Below, in pieces: positions 5,942 to 10,898 of a stretch of 10,898 nt of DNA. Source of the DNA: Candidatus Methanophagales archaeon (lineage in GTDB: Archaea > Halobacteriota > Syntropharchaeia > Alkanophagales > Methanospirareceae); contig JAGGZZ010000167.1 in assembly GCA_021161765.1 (NCBI GenBank), positions 1-10,898 on the forward strand, written 5' to 3'. The translations under genes and the position numbers were made by a program. Every line of letters starts with the position of its first letter. The first letter of the stretch is position 1. The notes beneath the pieces were generated by a model. That model made no database searches. It saw only the letters and a program-made list of their open reading frames with translations, and was not told where the DNA came from.

Positions 5942-6355
5942 TCATTCCAATTGCCCGAAATGGATGGATATTTCTCGTTTTGCCGATTTCTCGGAATCAG
6001 ATGCGTGTATTGCGTTTCGCTGAACGTCAATACCATAATCAGCCCTTATAGTTCCCGGCTTTGCACGTTTTGGGTCCGTAACCCCCGCCATTTCCCTCGC
6101 CGCTGCGATTACGTTCTCCCCTTCCATCACTATTGACACCGTTGGAGCAGAGGACATGTAGGAAACCAGGTCATCGAAAAAGTCCTTCCCGCGATGCTCC
6201 TCGTATTGCTTTTCTGCCCGTTCTCTGCTCAGTTTTGCGAGTTTCAACGCCACTATCCTGAATCCGTTCCTCTCAAATCGCCCTAATATTTCTCCAATAT
6301 GACCTCGCTCCACGCTCTCAGGCTTTATCATCAAAAAGGTTCTTTCTTTTTTCAT
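5942..6355 (-). CDS. ndk: Nucleoside diphosphate kinase
   Basis: This 137-residue enzyme transfers the terminal phosphate of ATP to other nucleoside diphosphates. It has the start RTFLMIKPE (K11), Y51, PGTIRADYG (about 100-108) and the active-site motif NAIHASDS with phospho-accepting H117. The glycine usual after that histidine is alanine here, and the DG of the usual KPDGV is ES; both are tolerated positions in divergent members. It is a little shorter than the common 140-150 residues, mostly at the C-terminus (HFGQLE). The ATG at 6355 has no ribosome binding site. Taking CTTAAATAG (6380-6388) as the TATA element puts the transcript start about three bases before the ATG, so the message is probably leaderless. 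It is transcribed alone, divergent from the cobB-type gene. Confidence 0.95.
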   Translation of the reverse strand: MKKERTFLMIKPESVERGHIGEILGRFERNGFRIVALKLAKLSRERAEKQYEEHRGKDFFDDLVSYMSSAPTVSIVMEGENVIAAAREMAGVTDPKRAKPGTIRADYGIDVQRNAIHASDSEKSAKREISIHFGQLE

Positions 6356-6388
6356 TGTATATAAAATATAACCTTCCTTCTATTTAAG
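6356..6388 (-). promoter_or_regulatory. Promoter cassette of ndk
   Basis: On the minus strand CTTAAATAG (6380-6388) is followed by GAAGGAAGGTTATATTTTATATACA and the ATG. It is nearly identical to the cassette of the antitoxin gene at 1499-1530. The close TTTATATA next to the ATG would start inside the gene, so CTTAAATAG is the better TATA element. Confidence 0.5.
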
Positions 6389-6500
6389 ACACAGATTTAC
6401 ACAGATTTACACGGCACGGACTTATTTAGGTTAGACATTGTTGATTTTAACCACAGATTACACAAATTTTGCACTTTGCAGTTTGTTTTGTCTGTGTTAA
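6388..6500. repeat. CAGATTTACAC-type repeat array in the ndk-cobB gap
   Basis: GACACAGATTTACACAGATT (from 6388), ACCACAGATTACACAAATT (about 6450-6468) and the inverted TCTGTGTTAAT (6491-6501) belong to the dispersed repeat family. The inverted right end continues after the inserted double-hairpin element as CTTTGTCTATAATTTATT (6553-6570). The gap 6356-6647 holds repeats and the promoters of both flanking genes, but no gene. Confidence 0.6.
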
Positions 6501-6501
6501 T

Positions 6502-6544
6502 TAAGCCCTTTCCGGGCTTGCTGGGGCGTGGACAGAGCCCACGA
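6502..6544 (+). repeat. Double-hairpin element, copy C, inserted in another repeat
   Basis: A 43 bp unit: AAGCCC (6503-6508)/GGGCTT (6514-6519) with loop TTTCC, spacer, then CGTGGAC (6527-6533)/GCCCACG (6537-6543) with loop AGA. The first stem shows a compensatory change against copies A and B (A-T to G-C). The flanks GTGTTAAT (6494-6501) and GCGTTAAT (6545-6552) match at 7 of 8. Removing 6502-6552 restores a sequence that matches 1590-1622 with one difference. Confidence 0.85.
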
Positions 6545-6599
6545 GCGTTAATCTTTGTCTATAATTTATTTTCTTGTATGCTTTTATCACCTTTGCAAC

Positions 6600-6617
6600 C
6601 TTATAAAATTATAAAAT
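6600..6617 (+). promoter_or_regulatory. TATA region of the cobB-type gene
   Basis: CTTATAAAATTATAAAAT contains two tandem TATAAAAT units (6602-6609, 6610-6617). The first would start transcription near 6630, about 18 bases before the ATG at 6648. No ribosome binding site is visible. Confidence 0.5.
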
Positions 6618-6647
6618 TATAGTAAAATTTTACATAAAAGCGTAATT

Positions 6648-8102
6648 ATGGAGTATATAACAATACCAAGGATACTAATTGCAGGAGACAGAAGTTCCGC
6701 AGGTAAGACCACCGTGTGTACTGGACTGCTGGGCGCTTTACGGGCACGAGGGCTCGAAGTTCAGGGGTTCAAGGTGGGACTTGATTATATAGACCCCGGA
6801 TTTCATACGTTGGTTTCTGGCAGACCGTCAAGGAATCTGGATGGTTTTTTGATGGCACCGGATGTAATAAAGGAGATATTTATAAGAGGCTGCGAAGGCG
6901 CAGACATTGCCGTAATAGAAGGCGTGAGAGGGCTTTACGAAGGTCTGAATTATTACGATGACGTGGGAAGCACTGCACAGATAGCAAAAATTCTGCACTG
7001 CCCGGTTATACTTGTGATTGATGCAGGCAGCATCACGAGAAGCGTCGCTGCGATTGTTAACGGCTACAAAACGTTTGACCCCGAAGTGCAGCTTTCGGGC
7101 GTTATTTTAAACAATATCGGGAGTGAACGGCACGGAGAAAAGGCGGAACGCGCAGTGGAAAAGTACACAGGTCTAAAAGTTATTGGTAAGGTACCACGTA
7201 AAAGCGGACTGAAAATTTCTATGCGGCATCTTGGCTTGATTACTGCCACGGAATGTAGAACAGGGTGGAATGAATACAACAGCGTTTTGGACGGGATAAC
7301 GAAGTCGGTAGAGGAAGGGATAGACATAAAAATGCTTTTGGCGGTGGCAAATGCCGCTCCCCCTATTAATGAGCCGAAGGCAACGATATTTACAGAACAG
7401 GTTGAAAAACGCGTCAGGATTGCTGTCGCTTTTGACGAAGCGTTCAATTTTTACTATCAAGACACACTGGATTTGCTCTCTTTAAAAGGTGCAGAACTCG
7501 TGTATTTCAGCCCGATAAGGGATAAGAATCTTCCAGAAGCGGTAGATGCGGTTTATATCGGCGGCGGTTTTCCTGAGATTTATGCGGCTGAACTTTCAGC
7601 GAATCTCTCAATGAGGAAGGAAATCAAAGACTTTTACAATGGATACAGGGTTATATATGCCGAATGCGGTGGATTGATGTATTTAATGAAACAACTCGAA
7701 TATACGCCCTTGCAGGGTTTGCGGGGTCGCAGGTTAGAATCGCACAAGGATGAGGGCGGCAGTTTTGAGATGTGCGGTGTAATAAAGGGGTCGGTGAAAT
7801 TTGAAGAGAAGCGAGTCGTGAACTATGTGGAGGGAGAATTGAGGCGGGATTGCATATTAGGTAAAAGAGGCAGCAGGTTTAAAGGGCATGAATTCCATCA
7901 TTCTGAGATAATACTCGAAGACCCGGCAAACGTTGTTTTTGCTTATAAAATGCTGAGAGGGGAAGGCATAAAAGATGGAATGGATGGCATAATATCAAAG
8001 ATCTGCCTTGCTTCTTTTGCTCATCTACATGCTGCTTCTTATACCGGGTTTGCCGAAAATTTTGTTCGAAGTGCAAGCGAAACAAGAAGAAACAAGTTTT
8101 AG
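6648..8102 (+). CDS. cfbB: Cobyrinate / Ni-sirohydrochlorin a,c-diamide synthase
   Basis: The 484-residue, two-domain amidotransferase uses ATP and glutamine to amidate the a and c acetate side chains of a tetrapyrrole. The N-terminal domain has the P-loop GDRSSAGKTT (13-22), FKVGLDYIDPGFH (41-53) and VIEGVRGLYEG (89-99). The C-terminal class I glutaminase domain has YIGGGFPE (303-310), the nucleophile C340 in YAECGGLMYL, and GHEFHHSEI (413-421). CfbB (coenzyme F430) and CobB/CbiA (cobalamin) cannot be separated from sequence alone; archaeal setting makes CfbB likely. After C340 the protein carries an unusual insert (about 351-370, TPLQGLRGRRLESHKDEGG) where homologues go almost directly to the (Y/F)xMxG strand. 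Its DNA resembles half a double-hairpin element. Transcribed alone, divergent from ndk. Confidence 0.9.
   Translation: MEYITIPRILIAGDRSSAGKTTVCTGLLGALRARGLEVQGFKVGLDYIDPGFHTLVSGRPSRNLDGFLMAPDVIKEIFIRGCEGADIAVIEGVRGLYEGLNYYDDVGSTAQIAKILHCPVILVIDAGSITRSVAAIVNGYKTFDPEVQLSGVILNNIGSERHGEKAERAVEKYTGLKVIGKVPRKSGLKISMRHLGLITATECRTGWNEYNSVLDGITKSVEEGIDIKMLLAVANAAPPINEPKATIFTEQVEKRVRIAVAFDEAFNFYYQDTLDLLSLKGAELVYFSPIRDKNLPEAVDAVYIGGGFPEIYAAELSANLSMRKEIKDFYNGYRVIYAECGGLMYLMKQLEYTPLQGLRGRRLESHKDEGGSFEMCGVIKGSVKFEEKRVVNYVEGELRRDCILGKRGSRFKGHEFHHSEIILEDPANVVFAYKMLRGEGIKDGMDGIISKICLASFAHLHAASYTGFAENFVRSASETRRNKF
7704..7734 (+). repeat. Apparent half copy of the double-hairpin element inside the coding frame
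   Basis: By eye about 24 of 31 positions match copy A (2486-2516), including the 12-base run GGGTTTGCGGGG and CCCTT before it. The second hairpin is missing. The stretch keeps the reading frame and encodes TPLQGLRGRR of the extra loop in the synthase. Confidence 0.5.
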
Positions 8103-8111
8103 CCTTTTTGT

Positions 8112-8145
8112 AACCACAGATTACACAGATTACACAGATTTTCAC
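8112..8145. repeat. CAGATTACAC-type repeat after the cobB-type gene
   Basis: TAACCACAGATTACACAGAT continues with another ACACAGATTTTCACAC unit. It is the same repeat family as at 6450-6468 and lies between the synthase stop codon and the promoter of the beta-helix gene. Confidence 0.65.
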
Positions 8146-8174
8146 ACAAACTTTCTTTCACAAAGATCACAAAA

Positions 8175-9152
8175 ATGAAATGCCATAAACCGAAAAGCTT
8201 TTTATACCCTATGATAAATACCACTAATGTAAACGATGTAGCTGCGAATGATCAGGACCGCGACCAGATTGGCACGATACATTACGTAGGAGCAGGGAAC
8301 GCAAGCGACATACAGGCGAAGATATATCCGTTACCCACAAGCGGCGGGATGGTTTTTGTGCCCCCTGGAGTGTATAGCACCACTGCGATTGGCAGCTATG
8401 ATGAAGGAGATAACGATTATAATAAAATAGTATCAAATACTTTTCGTCGCGTACGGATTTATTTTGCTTCCAATGAAGTAAAAGGCAATTTTAACCGGCA
8501 CAATATAATTGTGAATAATATTATGAATGGAGAAAATAGTCTTGCTGCTGATGCTGGCGTGTATATTGAGCCATCAAAGGCAGTATCAGGATTTGTGGAC
8601 GATGCATATAATTTAATCAGTGGGAACAAAATTTATAACTATAATTCAAGGGCAATATACCTGAAAGAGTCATGCAGCAACACAATAACCGAAAACGAAT
8701 GCTGGAATAATGGTAAGGATGGTATCCTTCTCTGGATGCATTCTGACTACAACACCGTCTCAAATAACAACTGCCACAACAATACCGATTGCGGCATTAT
8801 GTTAAAAGATTTTAATCGCTACAATCTCGTTACGGACAACTACTGCAACAATAACGAAAAAGATGGTATCATGGTTTATAAATCTGGCGGTAATATCGTA
8901 TCAGACAATTATCTGTATCAAAACGGTTATTGCGGACTGTGGCTTCATGTTGAATCCGACAGCAATACGATAACAGGAAACATAGCTGCGAATAACGGCT
9001 GGAATATAGACGGTGCCGGCGCTGCTAAGGCGCCCTATAGCGGGATACGACTGGATAGTAATTGCGATAACATCAAGATGAATGCCATAATCATCCAAGT
9101 CGAAAAGAAGGTCGGGTGGTCGTCCAAGCATCAATGGTGTTTTGGGACTTAA
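8175..9152 (+). pseudogene. Parallel beta-helix (NosD/PbH1-type) surface protein, apparently decayed
   Basis: The 325-residue reading frame has repeated right-handed beta-helix rungs: about residues 145-275 carry units of the type N-x-I-x-x-N-x-x-x-x-N-x-x-G-I-x-L about 22 residues apart. Before them lies an IHYVGAGNASDIQ / VPPGVY segment typical of extracellular beta-helix proteins. Three things suggest decay. No signal peptide precedes IHYVGAG, and the promoter lies inside the first 18 codons with no ATG, GTG or TTG between the predicted transcript start and residue 59. The text jumps from DEGDNDYNKIV to SNTFRRVRIYF (about 85-90) as if a rung or more were lost. After about residue 299 the rung pattern stops and an unrelated tail (QVEKKVGWSSKHQW) follows. 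Family members are thought to bind or cleave polysaccharides at the cell surface. Confidence 0.6.
8191..8208 (+). promoter_or_regulatory. BRE/TATA promoter inside the annotated 5' end of the beta-helix ORF
   Basis: CGAAAAGCTTTTTATACC looks like a strong archaeal BRE plus TATA. It would start transcription near 8230, which is downstream of both in-frame ATGs (8175 and 8211). Confidence 0.55.
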
Positions 9153-9222
9153 AATCCAGCAATGCACGAATCATTTTGTCCGGTAAATGTACCTGAGGTG
9201 ATGTTGGATATTCCGCCGTGTT

Positions 9223-9248
9223 ACCGGAATTGCCGGTTCGATTTTTAG
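9223..9248 (+). terminator. Possible terminator after the beta-helix gene
   Basis: ACCGG (9223-9227) and CCGGT (9233-9237) form a 5 bp stem with loop AATTG, followed shortly by ATTTTTAG. It lies between the beta-helix ORF and tfb. In the 184 bases of this gap I see no gene. Confidence 0.4.
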
Positions 9249-9299
9249 TGCACTAAATCTATACGGGTCCCAATGTTTTTCGGAATGACTATAGTTTCC

Positions 9300-9307
9300 T
9301 TTATATA
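9300..9307 (+). promoter_or_regulatory. TATA box for tfb
   Basis: TTTATATA lies about 33 bases before the ATG at 9337. Transcription should start near 9330, leaving about seven leader bases and no ribosome site, so the message is almost leaderless. Confidence 0.6.
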
Positions 9308-9336
9308 TACTTAACCTTAAACAGAACAATCATACT

Positions 9337-10329
9337 ATGGCAGCCCCTAAGAGCGATAAGGAAGCGACGAGGGATGGTGCGAAGAAGAAGCGAGAAGGCA
9401 CTGTTGATGCTGATGCTGTTGTTGCCGCTGTTGCTGCTGCTAAAGAGGGGCTAAAAGAATGCCCCGAGTGCGGTTCTAAATGTTTGATATGTGATTATGG
9501 TAAAGCGGAGATTTTTTGCGAGGATTGCGGGCTGATAATAAGAGAGAACATTGTTGACCTTGGTCCTGAGTGGCGTGCCTTCGATTCGGAACAGAAGTCC
9601 AAACGAGCGAGGACGGGCGCACCGATGACGTATCGAATGCACGATAAAGGTCTGAGCACCGTTGTCTCGTCGGGTTCGGGTCTGAGTCCGGGGGAATATA
9701 AGTTAAAGAAATGGCAACAGCGGACTCACGTTGCGAATACAACCGAAAGGAGCTTCATCTTCGCTCTCTCTGAGATTGACCGGATGGCATCTGCGCTTAG
9801 ACTACCGGTGAATATCCGGGAGGCAGCGTCTATGCTATACCGCAAAGCAATGAAGAAGCGGCTAATCCGTGGGCGTAGCATAGAGGGTATAACTTCTGCT
9901 CTCTTATACATTAGCTGCAGACAGTATGGTGTGCCACGAACACTGGAAGAGCTGAGAGATGTATCAAGGGTCGGGCAGAAGGAGATAAGCCGGGCATATC
10001 GCTTCCTTTTACGAGAGCTGGACTTGAAAGTTTCACCTGCCTCTCCCGTTGATTTCGTGCCGCGTTTCTGTTCCTTACTTAATCTGGATGGTGAGATAAG
10101 GTCACATGCAGTAGAGATAATAAAGAAGGCAACAGAGGCGGAACTGACCAACGGGCGAGGACCGATAGGGATAGCGGCGGCGGCTATTTACATTGCTGCG
10201 ATTTTAAGCGGTGAGCATCGCACACAGAAGGAAGTATCTGACGTTACGGGTGTGACCGAGGTTACAATACGGAACAGATATAAAGAATTGTCAGAGCAGT
10301 TAGAAATACCTGAACTTTTAGAAGTTTAA
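9337..10329 (+). CDS. tfb: Transcription initiation factor TFB, variant paralogue
   Basis: TFB bridges TBP on the TATA box and RNA polymerase. This 330-residue protein has the N-terminal zinc ribbon (C42, C45, C61, C64), the conserved GPEWRAFD and GAPMTYRMHDKGLST segments, two cyclin folds (about 130-225 and 236-330), and the C-terminal BRE-reading helix-turn-helix TEVTIRNRYKEL (307-318). Two points are unusual. A 40-residue N-terminal extension is charged and then Ala/Val-rich, from GCT/GTT-rich codons. And the segment between HDKGLST and LKKWQ, the B-reader/B-linker, is about 10 residues shorter than usual and lacks the D-W-R-N-x-D stretch and the S-x-K-N-R-A-Q segment. It is therefore likely a divergent paralogue; whether it is the main TFB cannot be told from this window. 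Confidence 0.95.
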   Translation: MAAPKSDKEATRDGAKKKREGTVDADAVVAAVAAAKEGLKECPECGSKCLICDYGKAEIFCEDCGLIIRENIVDLGPEWRAFDSEQKSKRARTGAPMTYRMHDKGLSTVVSSGSGLSPGEYKLKKWQQRTHVANTTERSFIFALSEIDRMASALRLPVNIREAASMLYRKAMKKRLIRGRSIEGITSALLYISCRQYGVPRTLEELRDVSRVGQKEISRAYRFLLRELDLKVSPASPVDFVPRFCSLLNLDGEIRSHAVEIIKKATEAELTNGRGPIGIAAAAIYIAAILSGEHRTQKEVSDVTGVTEVTIRNRYKELSEQLEIPELLEV

Positions 10330-10332
10330 ATT

Positions 10333-10430
10333 TCACCGCAGAGCACATGGAGACCGCAAAGGCACCAGAAAGCCTAAGCAATGATTGGAACAGTCTTAAA
10401 ACTCTGCGTACTCTGCGCTCTCTGCGGTGA
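10333..10430. repeat. 98 bp inverted repeat built of 9 bp GCAGAG units
   Basis: Perfect 11 bp ends TCACCGCAGAG (10333-10343) and CTCTGCGGTGA (10420-10430). Each arm has three 9 bp units: ACCGCAGAG, CACATGGAG, ACCGCAAAG on the left, and on the right (reversed) ACCGCAGAG, AGCGCAGAG, TACGCAGAG. It starts four bases after the tfb stop and ends about eight bases before the transposase fragment. It can fold into a long stem and may end the tfb transcript. Confidence 0.75.
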
Positions 10431-10438
10431 TAAATCAC

Positions 10439-10588
10439 TGGATTTTTAGATAGTATCCACATTCGCACCCATTTACCTACACTGTTTTTGCTTGCCAGTA
10501 GATGACGTGCTATCTTGCGGTTACTCCATCCTTTCTCGTGTAGTTCCTTTGCCTTCTTACGTTTAAATATTAATACCTTTTTGTTCAT
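10439..10588 (-). pseudogene. Transposase N-terminal fragment (helix-turn-helix)
   Basis: About 50 residues starting MNKKVLIFKRKKAKELHEKG and continuing WSNRKIARHLLASKNSVGKWVRM form a helix-turn-helix of the resolvase/transposase type, as found at the start of IS transposases in archaea. The ATG at 10588 is supported by GAAAGGAGTG (10595-10604) and a TATA-like TTTAATATA (10627-10635), so the start is intact. After WVRM the sequence runs into unrelated residues and the GCAGAG inverted repeat, and the catalytic domain is absent. It could be made as a 50-residue DNA-binding peptide, but a dead remnant is more likely. Confidence 0.65.
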
Positions 10589-10735
10589 TTCCGACACTCC
10601 TTTCACATGCGAGGATGTCCCACTTCTATATTAAACTCAATAATTGTCTTTGTCACCATCTATCAGATAAGAAGTATCTCCGATTCCATCTTCAAGTAAT
10701 TACGTATCTTAACATATGTTTTCATTCCTTGATGT

Positions 10736-10744
10736 TATTTATAT
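10736..10744 (+). promoter_or_regulatory. TATA box before the partial ORF at the right edge
   Basis: TTATTTATA is placed so that transcription would start at about 10767, three bases before the ATG at 10770. A leaderless message is possible. Between 10589 and 10769 I see no gene, only this element, the transposase promoter, and a small AGATA/TATCT inverted repeat at 10665-10679. Confidence 0.35.
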
Positions 10745-10769
10745 AGGAAATTTGTTACCGATATTTTCC

Positions 10770-10898
10770 ATGCTTACGGGACTCATTACTTCCCATTTTG
10801 ACGATTTTATACTATTTAGTATGTTCACGATAGCAGACATCAACAAAATCAACTCTGCGGACTTCAACACCAAGCTCACATTAGGCTCGTTTACCCTC
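10770..10898 (+). CDS. Partial unidentified ORF running off the window
   Basis: From the ATG at 10770 a frame stays open for 43 codons to the edge. It begins MLTGLITSHFDDFILFSMFT and continues with a polar, Asn/Thr-rich stretch. I do not recognise it. A second in-frame ATG is at 10821. The TATA box at 10736-10744 would support a leaderless transcript. The minus strand is also open across this stretch (ending in a TAA near 10740), so strand choice is uncertain. Confidence 0.25.
   Translation, partial: MLTGLITSHFDDFILFSMFTIADINKINSADFNTKLTLGSFTL

Noticed and set aside
5676..5945. 89-residue minus-strand frame after tgtA
   Set aside because: It runs through the homopolymer, the double-hairpin element and antisense tgtA; no ribosome site or recognisable domain.
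1500..6420. The spaced CAGATTTACAC units as a CRISPR array
   Set aside because: Units are short, degenerate, adjacent or scattered, without regular unique spacers, and no cas gene is nearby.
10262..10438. Continuation of the transposase frame to a 114-residue protein
   Set aside because: Beyond about 10439 it translates the GCAGAG repeat and antisense tfb, so it is not genuine protein sequence.
1..10898. tRNA or rRNA genes
   Set aside because: I looked for tRNA arms (GGTTCAAATCC-type TpsiC loops) and conserved rRNA segments in the gaps and saw none that hold up.

Overview
The window looks like a euryarchaeal chromosome segment from a lineage that makes coenzyme F430 or a related corrinoid. 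It carries an archaeosine tRNA-guanine transglycosylase, a TFB transcription factor and a CobB/CfbB-type a,c-diamide synthase, and the genes are preceded by archaeal TATA boxes, several with very short leaders. A methane- or alkane-cycling archaeon such as ANME-1/Methanophagales is my best guess. That is inference from gene content and from the dense dispersed intergenic repeats, not a taxonomic result.

Layout. Positions 1-1530 hold small toxin-antitoxin-type genes: a DUF433 antitoxin with no recognisable toxin, an unrecognised 71-residue ORF ending in a hairpin terminator, a ribbon-helix-helix antitoxin also without a toxin, and, on the opposite strand, a TumE-like (DUF6516) toxin with its antitoxin. 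The toxin looks N-terminally truncated. Positions 1683-4091 (minus strand) hold trpE and trpG, whose intergenic gap is filled with repeats. Position 4284 starts tgtA on the plus strand, followed by ndk (minus) and a cobB/cfbB gene (plus). From 8175 comes a decayed parallel beta-helix gene, then a TFB paralogue with a shortened B-finger/linker region, a transposase fragment, and an unidentified partial ORF at the right edge.

The housekeeping genes (tryptophan synthesis, tRNA modification, nucleotide balance, tetrapyrrole amidation, basal transcription) do not form one pathway and look like single-gene units. What ties the window together is a layered set of dispersed intergenic repeats: (i) a 41-43 bp double-hairpin element in three full copies, with matching direct repeats at its ends and, for one copy, a paralogous empty site in the same window; (ii) CAGATTTACAC-type repeats sitting directly upstream of CTTAAATAG-like promoters; (iii) a TTTAGGATTT-type AT-rich inverted repeat between trpE and trpG; (iv) a 98 bp inverted repeat built of 9 bp GCAGAG units after tfb. 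The double-hairpin element, and an apparent half copy of it inside the cobB/cfbB reading frame, are the most unusual signals here.
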